Shown: positions 9,715 through 19,586 of the stretch, in pieces
Position numbering within the stretch: position 1 is the stretch's first letter
Layout of the letters: the number at the start of each line of letters is the position of its first letter
Origin: Acetivibrio thermocellus ATCC 27405
GTDB taxonomy: Bacteria; Bacillota; Clostridia; Acetivibrionales; Acetivibrionaceae
Assembly: GCF_000015865.1 (NCBI RefSeq)
Contig: NC_009012.1
Coordinates: 1 to 64,000, forward strand
Direction: 5' to 3'
Length of the DNA stretch: 64,000 nucleotides
Program-made: the position numbers and the translations under genes
Notes under the pieces: generated by a model
Databases searched by the model: none
What the model saw: only the letters and a program-made list of their open reading frames with translations
What the model was told of the DNA's origin: nothing

Positions 9715-10572
9715 ATGAGTAAGAAATTGGTTTTACTTATAATAAGTATACTGTGTTTTACTGCCTTAACGGGTTGTTGGATAGTCAGAAGTGATCTTTC
9801 CGGCGATATTATTATAGGTGATGGTCATGGAGGGACTTCTCATAGTATTATCAAATATAATCCCGCTACAAATAAATTTGAAAGTGTCGAACCGGGTCTT
9901 TACTATGAAGTGGAATATAATGATGATAAATCAAAGATATTGTGTTACAGGTTTTTAGAAAACAGTGAGGTGAGGCGTTTTGAGATATGTGAGTATGATA
10001 TTAAATCTAAAAAATTTGGTGAACCTATTTTTATTCCCGGCGATTCACAGAAGTTTAAAGGTAGTGTTAAATACGTGCCCAATTCCGACAGAATTAGTTT
10101 TGTTTTAGATTATGAACTTCATATTTATGATAGATCCTCAGGGACTCTTACTAAATTATTTGAGGTGGCATTTAATTCGTACTCATGGGATAATACGGGT
10201 AAAAAGTTACTTTATGGTGATTACGATGAAAACATATATATATATGATATGGAGAGCAATGAAAAGAGAAAAATTTTAACAGGTATATGCCCCGTTTACT
10301 CAAACAGCAATGAATATATAGCATATATAGGAATAGATCAGAGGTTAACTGTTTATAATGTTAACACAGGAAAAAAATGGAGAACCGTACCAGTTGACGA
10401 TAGTGCAAGATATATTTTTTCCCCAGATGACAAGTATATTCTATTGGGAACAGAATATGCAGACCTTATGAGTTTTCCGCATTACACATTGTATATTTTG
10501 GATTATAAGACAGGAAAGAAGAAGAGATTATTTGGCGGTGAAGGAAATGTTCCCAGTCTTGATTGGAAATAG
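9715..10572 (+). CDS. Lipoprotein with TolB/WD40-like propeller, candidate immunity to Rhs1
   Basis: A 285-residue lipoprotein with signal peptide and lipobox ALTGC (Cys21). The rest is built of repeated beta units such as NPATNKFESVEPG, EYDIKSKKFG, IYDRSSGTLTKLF, IYDMESNEKRKIL, VYNVNTGKKWR and LDYKTGKKKRLFGG. Each is a 'label-of-a-state, decorated with K/R' blade typical of TolB/WD40-like beta-propellers. It starts 12 bp after the Rhs1 stop with GGGGG upstream, so it is in the same operon. Position makes it the obvious immunity candidate for the papain-like tip, acting at the outer membrane face. No toxin-binding residue can be identified. Confidence 0.7.
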   Translation: MSKKLVLLIISILCFTALTGCWIVRSDLSGDIIIGDGHGGTSHSIIKYNPATNKFESVEPGLYYEVEYNDDKSKILCYRFLENSEVRRFEICEYDIKSKKFGEPIFIPGDSQKFKGSVKYVPNSDRISFVLDYELHIYDRSSGTLTKLFEVAFNSYSWDNTGKKLLYGDYDENIYIYDMESNEKRKILTGICPVYSNSNEYIAYIGIDQRLTVYNVNTGKKWRTVPVDDSARYIFSPDDKYILLGTEYADLMSFPHYTLYILDYKTGKKKRLFGGEGNVPSLDWK

Positions 10573-10745
10573 GAAGTTTGGGTATTAGTTCTTCTTCAAT
10601 TATTTGTTCATGTTAAAATTTACCTATTAGCGAGGGTAATATTTATAAAGAAAAACCAGAATGTGCATTTATGCGGAGATCGAATTCCAACTGGCAGCTA
10701 ATGATGAGACTAATACAAACACTATAGCTTTTATTTTAAATTATT

Positions 10746-11210
10746 ATGCAAGGATTATCCAATTCTTATGTTGATAAATATTGGGGTAAACGAACTTATT
10801 ATGTAGGAGAAATCAATATGACATTAGATGAAAAGTTGGAAGGAAAAGTTGAGATATGGTATAAAGATGATAAAAAAGATAAAAATGGTGTACCAAACAT
10901 AATTACGGTAGAAATTGATACAGAGAAAAATAAAATTTTACGTATTATTAATCAGGAACGAAATTCGAAAATCGTTCCGGGCAATATCAATATAGATAAA
11001 TGGTCTGTAGATAGTATAGATGTTATTGATATGGCCAGGAAAGTGTTTGCGCAAAACGATGCTTTTAGTTTTACCACAGCTTGGTTGTCTGGGACTAGTA
11101 CTGATAAAAACGGTAAAGAGATTTGGAATGCTACCTTTTATAATGAAAATACTAAAAAGGCATATTATTTGCAAGTTGATGTTTATATTTTATTTCATAT
11201 AAAGATTTGA
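10746..11210 (+). CDS. Hypothetical protein, possible remnant of an immunity gene
   Basis: An open frame of 154 codons with no recognised family. The C-terminal half (WNATFYNENTKKAYYLQVDV) resembles a beta-rich PepSY-like fold, but not firmly. There is no signal peptide and no good ribosome site before ATG 10746. The 173 bp between the propeller lipoprotein and this frame show no other gene. It may be a 5'-truncated lipoprotein left from an earlier Rhs tip/immunity set. Confidence 0.4.
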   Translation: MQGLSNSYVDKYWGKRTYYVGEINMTLDEKLEGKVEIWYKDDKKDKNGVPNIITVEIDTEKNKILRIINQERNSKIVPGNINIDKWSVDSIDVIDMARKVFAQNDAFSFTTAWLSGTSTDKNGKEIWNATFYNENTKKAYYLQVDVYILFHIKI

Positions 11211-11347
11211 TATTTGAAGATATTTAAAACTAAGTATGAGAATTTATTGAAGTTGAAAGTAGTTGATGTTATAATTTGTGTGATTAACAATAAATTGTTT
11301 TCAAAAGTGCAAGAATAACTATAAAAAATTATTTGATTAGATATTAG

Positions 11348-11455
11348 ATAAAGAAAAAATGGCCAACAAATGATATATTGCTATCTTTAACGGTAGCATA
11401 TGGCACAAGTGGATTTGACAAAAACTACGAGAAGTTAAAATACTTGAAATTTTAA
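11348..11455 (+). pseudogene. Short 3' remnant of an unidentified gene
   Basis: After TAG at 11345-11347 the frame reads 35 codons with plausible protein character (WPTNDILLSL, GTSGFDKNYEKLKYLKF) to TAA at 11453-11455, with no start codon. It precedes a small membrane-protein gene by about 70 bp, the same arrangement as tip end followed by immunity gene elsewhere here. This suggests the tail of a lost toxin tip. Low certainty because of length. Confidence 0.3.
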
Positions 11456-11523
11456 AACAAATGGATTTTGACTTTGCGCAGTTCTCTACTATAAAAAAGA
11501 AAACATTAGGGGGAATGAAAATA

Positions 11524-11994
11524 GTGAGTTTCTTAAAAAAGCATGTACCGGCTTTAGTGCTTATTTTAATACTCTTAATAGGTGCAACGGCTTTATTTTT
11601 TTATATAAATGAGAAAGAAAAACAGGACTATATTGAAATATTCCACAGAAATAAAAGCATTTTTGAAGAAATATCAACTGAACTTATGCCGTTGGAATAT
11701 GGAACTACTGTTTCGAAAGAGGCAGGCAAAATTGTTGTAAAACAAAACGGGAATATCACAGAAATTTTTCAATATCCAATTGATGAAGAAACAAAAACAA
11801 ATATAAGAAGAGCGATAAATGATTTCGGTGTAAAAAGTATTAATAAAACAGATGAATGCTTGAAGTTTATCTACAGCAGCAAAAGGGATTTTCATGCTTT
11901 GGTTTATACTGCGGATAAAAGTAAATTGACCGGCTTTACCGATGTGGAACACTTAGAGGGCAACTGGTACTATTGTTATATACTTTATGAATAA
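11524..11994 (+). CDS. Small single-pass membrane protein, possible orphan immunity protein
   Basis: About 156 residues with one membrane helix at about residues 8-27 (PALVLILILLIGATALFFYI) and an otherwise hydrophilic, probably extracytoplasmic domain. GTG 11524 is preferred because AGGGGG (11508-11513) is 10 bp upstream. ATG 11515 would leave one base between that ribosome site and the start. No family is recognised. It stands without a toxin in a zone of gene debris between two Rhs operons, so an orphan immunity gene is a reasonable inference. Confidence 0.5.
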   Translation: MSFLKKHVPALVLILILLIGATALFFYINEKEKQDYIEIFHRNKSIFEEISTELMPLEYGTTVSKEAGKIVVKQNGNITEIFQYPIDEETKTNIRRAINDFGVKSINKTDECLKFIYSSKRDFHALVYTADKSKLTGFTDVEHLEGNWYYCYILYE

Positions 11995-12022
11995 TTATGT
12001 GGTGCAAAGGGAGATATTTGCG

Positions 12023-12100
12023 GTGGCAAAACGCGCGGGAAAATGTTTACTGTTTGGTATTATTGGGGTATTGGCAGTTGCGGTAATTTCATTAAAATGA
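12023..12100 (+). pseudogene. 25-codon stub of a membrane/secreted protein
   Basis: GTG at 12023, preceded by AAGGGAG at 12007-12013, opens 25 codons encoding a basic start and one hydrophobic helix (LLFGIIGVLAVAVI), then TGA. It looks like the intact 5' end of a gene whose body has been lost. The following 86 bp to the next frame show nothing recognisable. Confidence 0.35.
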
Positions 12101-12186
12101 TGAATGGGCCGGGTATTGAATTGGGAAAGATTTTGATTTGACTTCTTTACAATATTGTTATATCTGAAGGAAGAGAAATAATTGAA

Positions 12187-12489
12187 ATGAAATATAAACG
12201 TGAAAAAACATTTCATTTTAGACTGACAAAGTATGCAAAGTCAGTTTTGGGAAGCGAACTCTACTCCAATAAAATATTTATTCACAAGATTGATAAGGAA
12301 AACAAGGTATATAATCAAGATGTGGTACAGCTAATGAAACGGCTTTACGGAATTGATATGGAGAAAAGCCAGTATCCGAAACTGCGCTGTGAAATACCGC
12401 CGGTTGATATTGTTATTACAATGGGCTGCAATATGAAATATTCCGGAGAAATATCCGGAGGAATTTTATTGAAATTGGAAAGTGGCTAA
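12187..12489 (+). pseudogene. Decayed arsenate-reductase/LMW-phosphatase-like fragment
   Basis: A 100-codon frame whose second half, MKRLYGIDMEKSQY and PPVDIVITMGCN, matches the middle of thioredoxin-type arsenate reductases (low-molecular-weight tyrosine-phosphatase fold). The N-terminal P-loop cysteine (CxxxxxR/S) is absent, and so is everything after VITMGCN, where the family has C-P and a long acidic tail. It ends in unrelated residues. The end overlaps the -35 of the next Rhs gene, so the Rhs2 control region seems to have been joined onto a broken gene. Catalysis is not expected. Confidence 0.55.
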
Positions 12490-12498
12490 TGGTATAAT
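12469..12498 (+). promoter_or_regulatory. SigA-type promoter of rhs2, extended -10
   Basis: TTGAAA (12469-12474), an 18-bp spacer ending in TGG, and TATAAT (12493-12498). It is nearly the same sequence as the rhs1 promoter (GCTAATGGTATAATTTACATA shared). It lies inside the end of the arsenate-reductase-like remnant. Confidence 0.7.
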
Positions 12499-12554
12499 TT
12501 ACATAATAGATTCATTTCAAATCCGTTTTGGTAAGTAGGGGGCTAAAGACGGGT

Positions 12555-15500
12555 ATGCAAATAAAAATAACACCTGAAGAAATGACAAGGATAGCGGGAA
12601 ATATAAGAGAAGTTTCAGATAAGTTTAATGATATAGCACTGGAAGTAAAAAGGATAATAAATTCTATTGATTGGGAGCTTAGAAGCAGGAAGGGAATAAA
12701 CGAAAAATCGTCAATAGCGCAAGCAACGGCAATAAAAATATCCGATAGACTGAATAAAATGTCACAGAGCCTTATAAGGGCAAGAGACAAGATGATAGAG
12801 GCTGACAATAAGGCTTCAGCCACAGCCAAAAAGATGAAGACTGTAAGCTTTAAAAGGACGGTTGCTGCAGCAACGTTGTCAAATTATCCGTCAGATGTAG
12901 AATATGTTGATCCGTTGTGGAACCATGTTGTAGGTCCCGGAACTGCAAACTGCCCTAATACATATGTTGGAGACCCTATAAATGTGGCATCGGGAAATTT
13001 CTATTTAACAAGGAGAGATATAGCTATACCTTCAAGGGGGATGGGGCTTGAAATAACCAGATATTATAATTCGATGGATAATACGCAAGGTATATTCGGT
13101 AAAGGTTGGAGGATAGATTATGAAACGTGCCTTAAGAAGAAGGAAGACAGTGAAGACATAATAGTAGTATACCCGGAAGGAAATATAAGAGTATTTGAGT
13201 ATACCGATACAGGAGATTTCAAATCTTCCAAGGGTGTGTACGACACGCTTTTTAAGGCGGAAGACGGTACATACATATTAAAAGTTCAAAAAGGAATTAC
13301 ATACAAATATGACCAGGCAGGAAGCCTTATATCAATTTCCGATTCAAATAACAACGAGATACAACTCAAATACAATCGCGAGGGATTGCTGTCTACGGTA
13401 ATATCAACACGCAGAAAACTTTTGATGTTTTCTTATGAAGGCTACAGGGTTAGCAGCATAACTGATCATACGGGAAGGAAGCTGAAATATAAATACGATG
13501 AAAAAGGGAATCTGACACAGGTAATATACCCTGACGGAGGGAAAATTACCTATGCCTACGATGACGTAGGGTTAATTTCAGTAACCGACCAAAACGGCAA
13601 TACCTATGTCCAAAACACCTATGATAAAAACGGAAGGGTAATAAAGCAGCTTGACCATCAGGAGAATGAATTGATTATAGAATATGACGATGAGAATCGT
13701 GAAAACACCTTCAAATGGTTAAAGAGCGGTATAACCCGTGTATACAAATACAACACGGACATGCTTGTTACTGAAGTAAGATATGATGATGGAAGTGTGC
13801 AGAAATACACCTATGATGAAAATCTTAACAGAAACAGCGAGACCGACAGAAACGGTAACACAACATGCAAAAAATATGATGATAAGGGCAATTTAATAGA
13901 AGTAACCTCACCGGAACCTTTCTGCTACAAAACAAAGTACAGCTATGACGAGAATGGCAGACTGATAAAAACAGTGTCACCGGGCGGCGGAGAAGTAACA
14001 TTTGAATATGATGATAGGGGCAATCTTTTAAAACGTACCTTAAAAAACGGAAGCAGAAGTTATTCGGAGTGGTCGTATACCTATGACCAATACGGTAGGA
14101 TAACAAGTTCAAGAGATGCTGAGAACAATATAACAAGCTTTGAGTATGGAGAAGAAGACGTAAACAAGCCAACATTAATAAAAGATGCGGTGGGGAATAC
14201 ATTCAGATATGAATTTGACAAAGTTGGACGAGTGACAGCAATAACGACAGGTTATGGCACAGTGAGGTTAAGATATGATGACTGCGACCGGATAACCCAC
14301 ATAACCGATGCGGAAGGAAATATTATAAGACTTAATTATGATAAAGCAGGAAATATGACAAAGATTATAGCGCCGAAGCAGTATGCTGAAAAAGGCGAAA
14401 ACGGGGCAGGATATACTTTTGAATATGATGCAATGGATAAGCTGATAAAGACTATTGACCCATTGGGTAATGTCTTTGCGGTAAAATATGATGAAAACGG
14501 TAACAAGATAAAAGAAATCAACCCGAACTACTATAATTCTCAGAAAGATGACGGTATAGGAATAGAATACAAATACGACACCAACCACCGCAGGATAAGC
14601 ACAATATTCCCGGACGGAAGCATGTCAAGAACGAAATATGACCCTCAGGGCAATATAATAAAGACTATATCATGGAAGGACTATGACAAGGATTTGGATG
14701 ACGGACCGGGAATGGAGTATACTTATGATGAAATGAACAGACTTACGCAAATAATAGACCCTGAAGGAAATGTAATAAAGAAATACATATATGACGAAGA
14801 GGGAAGGATCGTAAAGGAAATAGATGCAAAAGGCTACAGCAGTGCAGATAATGACGAAGAACGTTGGGGAACAATATATAAATACAACCTTGCCGGCTGG
14901 CTTGTTGAAAAGAGGACACCGCTACGGCAGAAAGACGGCAAAATATACTATAACATAATAGAATATGTTCATGATAAAAACGGAAGAGTAGTGAAGGAGA
15001 AAAGATCTCCGGAATATGTGACCAAATCGGAATATCCGAAGAAATGGAACGTAATAAACTACAAATATGATCCGAACGGGAATTTAATAGAGGTAACAGA
15101 CGGCCTTGGAGCCTCTATAACCTATGAGTATGACAGCCTTGGAAAAAAGACTTTGGAAAAGATGAAAATAAACGATAAAAAACAAAAAGTAACGCGATAT
15201 GTGTATAACAGTGTGGGAAGACTGGTAAAAGTAATACAAGAGCTGGATGGAGAAGACCTTTCAGGCTACAGTAATGAGAAGGTTTTAGCAGAGACAATAT
15301 ACAATTACGATCCAAACGGCAATCTTATAGAAGTAATCTCTCCGGAAGGATATCTTACAGTATTTAAATACGATGATGCAAACCGTAGGATAAAGAGTAT
15401 ATTGTATCAACCGCAAAACGGTGTGAAACTGATCGGCAGTGCGTATTGTGCCCTTTTAAATACAAAGGCGAGGAGCATAAGCTATGAGTATGACCGGGCA

Positions 15501-18077
15501 GGGAACCTTGTAAAACAGATATTGCCTAACGGTGGCGTCATAATAAACGAATATGACGAGATGAACAGAAAGATAAAAGTTACTGATCCTGACGGAAACA
15601 CCACAAGAATTTTCTATGACAATACAGGAAACATTGTAAAATATGTTGAGCCGGGAAATTACAATCCGGAGAAAGATGACGGAGTGGGTACTACATATCT
15701 TTATGACTCAATGAACCGTCTTATACAGATAGTAAATGCTGCAGGAATAGTGGTGGAAAAGAATATATACAATACTGCGGGAGAAATAATCAAGAAAATT
15801 GACTCAGTAGGTTATAAATCCGCAGATAATGACAATGACAGGCATGGAGTTGAATTTAGTTATGACCTGGCAGGACGTTTGGTGGAGATAACAACGCCGG
15901 AAGCGAAGATTCACGGACGAAAGAGCCAGCAATACACTTATGACGCAGAAGGAAACATAACGGGAATAGTTGACGGAAACGGAAACAGCACAAGGTACAG
16001 TTTGGACTTATGGGGTAAGATAATAAACATAACGGAACCTGACGGAACCAATATAAAATACGATTACGACTATGCGGGAAACCTTGTGTCCACTACTGAC
16101 GGTAACCGAAACACCACTCGGTATACATACAACAGCTTGAACCTTCTGTCGGAGATAATAGACCCTGACGGAAGGAAAATAATCTTCAAGTATGACAGAC
16201 AGGGAAGAATGGTGCAAAGGATAGGGAAAGACGGACACAGCACATATTACACCTACAATGCGGACAACAATATAACCGGCTGTTGGGAAGAAGAAGGACA
16301 GATGGAGAGGTACGAGTATAATATTGACGGAAGTCTGGCTGCGTCAATAAGCGGTACCACTATACATACTTATACCTATACCTTGGCAGGGAGACTGAAA
16401 AGTAAGACAACCAACGGGCGGAAAGTGTTGGAGTATGATTATAATAAAAATGGGTTTGTATCCAGGCTTGTTGACATAAGTGGAACACCGGTGGAGTATA
16501 CATATGACGTGCTCGGAAGAGTAGCTGCGATAACAAATGGAGGAAAGATTTCCGCAAAATATGAATACAATATTGACAACACGATAGCGCAGGTCTTGTA
16601 TGGGAGCGGAATATGCGCGAGATATGAATATGACCTGGATAAGAATATAACGAGGCTTTTGAATACAGACCCGACAGGAAAAGAGATGTTTGTGTACAAA
16701 TATGCCTATGACGGAAATGGAAATCCGATTTTGAAGGAAGAGAACGGAAAAGTAACGGCCTACGGCTATGATGCACTAAACCGCTTGCAGGAAGTGATAT
16801 ACCCTGGAAATGTAAAAGAGAGATTTACGTATGATGCGAACGGCAACAGGCTCAAGAGAGAGTTCAGAGACATATTGGAGCAATATGAGTATGATAATTG
16901 CAATAGATTGATTCAAAGGATAAAAAATGGACTGGTAACGGAATATGAATATGACGAAAAAGGAAATTTGATAAAAGAAAAAGAAGGTGAGTTGACTAAA
17001 TTATACAGCTATGACGGATTTGACAGACTGATACGTGTGCAGAATCCCGACGGAACATATATGGAGAATATATATGATGCCGAGGATTTGAGAACGATAT
17101 CGATAGAAAACGGAAGATACAACAGATATATATACAGCGGAAGAAATATAGCGTGTGAAGTAGACGAGGACTGGAGACTGAAAGACAGAATAGTGCGAGG
17201 GCATACGATATTGCAAAAAGAGGACGGCAATAAGAATGCTTACTATTATATTCACAATTCTCATGGAGATATTACCGCTCTTACTGATGATAAAGGGAAA
17301 ATAGCAAACGCTTACAGTTATGATGCTTTTGGAAATATATTGGACAGTGTTGAGAGAGTAGATAATAGATTCAAGTATTCAGGCGAAGTGTATGATTCTG
17401 TAGCAGGTCAATATTACCTGAGGGCAAGATACTATAATCCGAGTATAGGGAGATTTATACAGGAAGACCCATTCAGAGGCGATGGACTTAACTTATATGC
17501 CTATGTTGCCAATAATCCTGTAAGGTACATTGACCCGACCGGTAACTGCAAAGAAGGTGTTAACTTTAATAACAACCTTGAGGAAACGACAAAAGTGATT
17601 GTTGAAAAAAATGAAAGTAAAGGCAATTCGGTTTGGGATATAGTAAAGGATATTTTTGTAGATACAATTGAGGGTGCTGTAGACGAGATAATAGCAAAGA
17701 AAGTTATTGAGAGATTACCTAATTATTCAGCAAAAACATTGATGGGGCATGCAAAATTTGGTTATGCTTTTGAGGCAACAAAGGTTAAACCTATACCTGG
17801 GGTTAAGGGACTAAAATCATTTTCAAAAGTTGCAGGCCCTGTTGCAGTTATGGTGTATGGATACGAAGTTTATCAGGATATAAAAAAATACGATGGCTGG
17901 GATGCGGTTAAGGCTATTACGGTAACTACAGTAGCAACGGCAGTAACATTTTTGGCTGGCTTTATTTTAGCACAAGCTGCTCTTCCGGTAGTTGCAACTC
18001 TTATTGTGAGTGCTGCAGTGGGTATTGCTATTGGATTTTTTGCAGATTGGGTTAAGAAAAAATGGATAGGTTATTAA
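12555..18077 (+). CDS. Rhs polymorphic toxin 2: WXG100-like N-terminus, YD core, membrane-active tip
   Basis: A 1840-residue paralogue of Rhs1, very similar from MQIKITPEEMTRIAGNI through the DUF6531 segment and YD-repeat shell to DPTGNCKE (about residue 1660). The 180-residue tip is unrelated. After an amphipathic stretch (IVKDIFVDTIEGAVDEIIAK) it has two hydrophobic segments at the end: TVATAVTFLAGFILAQAALP, and a Gly/Ala-rich segment SAAVGIAIGFFADW before a basic tail. This suggests membrane insertion or pore formation. ATG 12555 is the shared start, with AGGGGG upstream. The downstream integral-membrane gene fits as immunity to a membrane toxin. Confidence 0.9.
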   Translation: MQIKITPEEMTRIAGNIREVSDKFNDIALEVKRIINSIDWELRSRKGINEKSSIAQATAIKISDRLNKMSQSLIRARDKMIEADNKASATAKKMKTVSFKRTVAAATLSNYPSDVEYVDPLWNHVVGPGTANCPNTYVGDPINVASGNFYLTRRDIAIPSRGMGLEITRYYNSMDNTQGIFGKGWRIDYETCLKKKEDSEDIIVVYPEGNIRVFEYTDTGDFKSSKGVYDTLFKAEDGTYILKVQKGITYKYDQAGSLISISDSNNNEIQLKYNREGLLSTVISTRRKLLMFSYEGYRVSSITDHTGRKLKYKYDEKGNLTQVIYPDGGKITYAYDDVGLISVTDQNGNTYVQNTYDKNGRVIKQLDHQENELIIEYDDENRENTFKWLKSGITRVYKYNTDMLVTEVRYDDGSVQKYTYDENLNRNSETDRNGNTTCKKYDDKGNLIEVTSPEPFCYKTKYSYDENGRLIKTVSPGGGEVTFEYDDRGNLLKRTLKNGSRSYSEWSYTYDQYGRITSSRDAENNITSFEYGEEDVNKPTLIKDAVGNTFRYEFDKVGRVTAITTGYGTVRLRYDDCDRITHITDAEGNIIRLNYDKAGNMTKIIAPKQYAEKGENGAGYTFEYDAMDKLIKTIDPLGNVFAVKYDENGNKIKEINPNYYNSQKDDGIGIEYKYDTNHRRISTIFPDGSMSRTKYDPQGNIIKTISWKDYDKDLDDGPGMEYTYDEMNRLTQIIDPEGNVIKKYIYDEEGRIVKEIDAKGYSSADNDEERWGTIYKYNLAGWLVEKRTPLRQKDGKIYYNIIEYVHDKNGRVVKEKRSPEYVTKSEYPKKWNVINYKYDPNGNLIEVTDGLGASITYEYDSLGKKTLEKMKINDKKQKVTRYVYNSVGRLVKVIQELDGEDLSGYSNEKVLAETIYNYDPNGNLIEVISPEGYLTVFKYDDANRRIKSILYQPQNGVKLIGSAYCALLNTKARSISYEYDRAGNLVKQILPNGGVIINEYDEMNRKIKVTDPDGNTTRIFYDNTGNIVKYVEPGNYNPEKDDGVGTTYLYDSMNRLIQIVNAAGIVVEKNIYNTAGEIIKKIDSVGYKSADNDNDRHGVEFSYDLAGRLVEITTPEAKIHGRKSQQYTYDAEGNITGIVDGNGNSTRYSLDLWGKIINITEPDGTNIKYDYDYAGNLVSTTDGNRNTTRYTYNSLNLLSEIIDPDGRKIIFKYDRQGRMVQRIGKDGHSTYYTYNADNNITGCWEEEGQMERYEYNIDGSLAASISGTTIHTYTYTLAGRLKSKTTNGRKVLEYDYNKNGFVSRLVDISGTPVEYTYDVLGRVAAITNGGKISAKYEYNIDNTIAQVLYGSGICARYEYDLDKNITRLLNTDPTGKEMFVYKYAYDGNGNPILKEENGKVTAYGYDALNRLQEVIYPGNVKERFTYDANGNRLKREFRDILEQYEYDNCNRLIQRIKNGLVTEYEYDEKGNLIKEKEGELTKLYSYDGFDRLIRVQNPDGTYMENIYDAEDLRTISIENGRYNRYIYSGRNIACEVDEDWRLKDRIVRGHTILQKEDGNKNAYYYIHNSHGDITALTDDKGKIANAYSYDAFGNILDSVERVDNRFKYSGEVYDSVAGQYYLRARYYNPSIGRFIQEDPFRGDGLNLYAYVANNPVRYIDPTGNCKEGVNFNNNLEETTKVIVEKNESKGNSVWDIVKDIFVDTIEGAVDEIIAKKVIERLPNYSAKTLMGHAKFGYAFEATKVKPIPGVKGLKSFSKVAGPVAVMVYGYEVYQDIKKYDGWDAVKAITVTTVATAVTFLAGFILAQAALPVVATLIVSAAVGIAIGFFADWVKKKWIGY

Positions 18078-18108
18078 TTTATTAGGAATTGAGGAAGGAG
18101 AAACAATT

Positions 18109-18486
18109 ATGAGTCTTAATTATTTGCCGTTACCGGTCTATGTGAGTTTATGTTTATTTCTTAGTATAGCGCTTATACTGATCGCGGTAAAACGACGGAA
18201 TGTAGATAGAAAAGGGTTGCTGGTTCTTTATTTAATCGGTTCAGCAGGTGGAATACTTGCAACAATAATAAGAATTCTTAAGGAAAGAACCAGCATCTAT
18301 GATGATTATTTTAATCAGATTGGCTATATTTTGTTTGGATATATAATATTATTATTTGCTGACATATTTTATATATCTATGACTCAAAAAGTAGACAAAG
18401 AATCTAGAAAAAAAATATTAATAGGTTGGGTAATGATTGCTGTAAGTATTCTGGCAGGTGTAGCAGTCTATTTTATACTTGATTAA
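18109..18486 (+). CDS. Integral membrane protein, candidate immunity to Rhs2
   Basis: 125 residues with four predicted membrane helices: about 8-25 (VYVSLCLFLSIALILIAV), 33-53, 68-88 and 103-123. A short loop between helices 2 and 3 reads ERTSIYDDYFNQ. GGAAGGAG lies 9 bp before the ATG, and the gene begins 31 bp after Rhs2. Position and topology point to a membrane immunity protein against the hydrophobic tip. Two further, damaged copies follow at 19587 and 20084. No named family recognised. Confidence 0.75.
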   Translation: MSLNYLPLPVYVSLCLFLSIALILIAVKRRNVDRKGLLVLYLIGSAGGILATIIRILKERTSIYDDYFNQIGYILFGYIILLFADIFYISMTQKVDKESRKKILIGWVMIAVSILAGVAVYFILD

Positions 18487-18677
18487 AAAGTGAAATTATT
18501 TCATATAGCAAGCAATAAAAAGCAAATTATAGAAATTTAAATATCCTATTTACTCAAATGACCTTATCTAAATTACAGGCATATTTTGTTAGTAACACAA
18601 TATTGATACATTTGCGGATTGTAAGACGGGAGAAATTATTTAATGATGATGGCGTAATACCTGGTTGTAATTGGAAA

Positions 18678-19555
18678 ATATCGGATAAATTTAATGATAT
18701 AGCGCGGGAAGTAAAAAGATAGTAAATTCTATTGATTGGAAGCTTAGAAGCAGGAAGGAAATAAATGAAAAATCGTCAATAGCGCAGGCAACGGCAATAG
18801 AGATATCCAATGAACTGAATAAAATGTCACAGAGCCTTATAAGGGCAAGAGACAAAATGATAGAGGCTGACAATAAGGCTTCAACCACAGCGAAAGGGAT
18901 GAAGACTGCAAGCTTTAAAACAACGGTTGTTGCAGCAACATTGTCAAATTATTTGTCAGTTGTGGAATATATTGATCCGTTGAGAAACCATATCGTAGGT
19001 TCCGGAACTGCAAACTGTGCTAATACATATGTTGGGGACCCTGTAAATGCGGTGTCGGGGAATTTCTATTTAACAAGAAGAGATATAGCCATACCTTAAA
19101 GAGGAATAGGGCTTGAAATAACCAGATATTATAATTCCATGGATAATACACAGAGCTAAAAATTGGAGAATAGATTATGAAACCTGCCTTAAGAAGAAAG
19201 AGGACAGTGAAGACATAATACTGGTATATCCGGATGGGAATATAAGAGTATTTGAGCGTACCGAGTCAGGAAGTTTTAAATCTCCCAAGGGTGTGTACGA
19301 TATGCTTTTTAAGACAAAGGACGGTACATACATATTAAAGGTTAAAAAAGGAATTACATACAAATATGATCAAGCAGGAAGCCTTATATCAATTTCCGAT
19401 CCAAATAACAATGAGATACAACTTAAATACAATCGTGAGGGATTGCTGTCTACTGTAATGCTAACGGGCGGAAAACTTTTAATGTTTTCATAGTAGCAGG
19501 TGTTGCTATTGGAATGCTTGCGGATTGGGTTAAGAAAGAATGGATAGGCTATTAA
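18678..19555 (+). pseudogene. Rhs3 pseudogene: N-terminal and extreme C-terminal ends fused
   Basis: This is a broken third Rhs gene. It begins mid-way in the WXG100-like domain (SDKFNDIA...), so the first about 20 codons are missing. A one-base deletion near 18717 shifts the frame, TCA has become TAA at about 19097, and a short deletion removes the QGIFGKGW region near 19155. Similarity to Rhs2 continues to about 19490 (KLLMFS) and then jumps straight to VAGVAIGMLADWVKKEWIGY, the last 20 codons of the Rhs2-type tip. About 4.6 kb of YD repeats and tip are therefore deleted. A degenerate immunity copy follows, as after Rhs2. The 190 bp between the first immunity gene and this remnant show no gene. 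Confidence 0.9.
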
Positions 19556-19586
19556 TTTTTTGAAAAGCGAGCAGGGAGAAATAATT

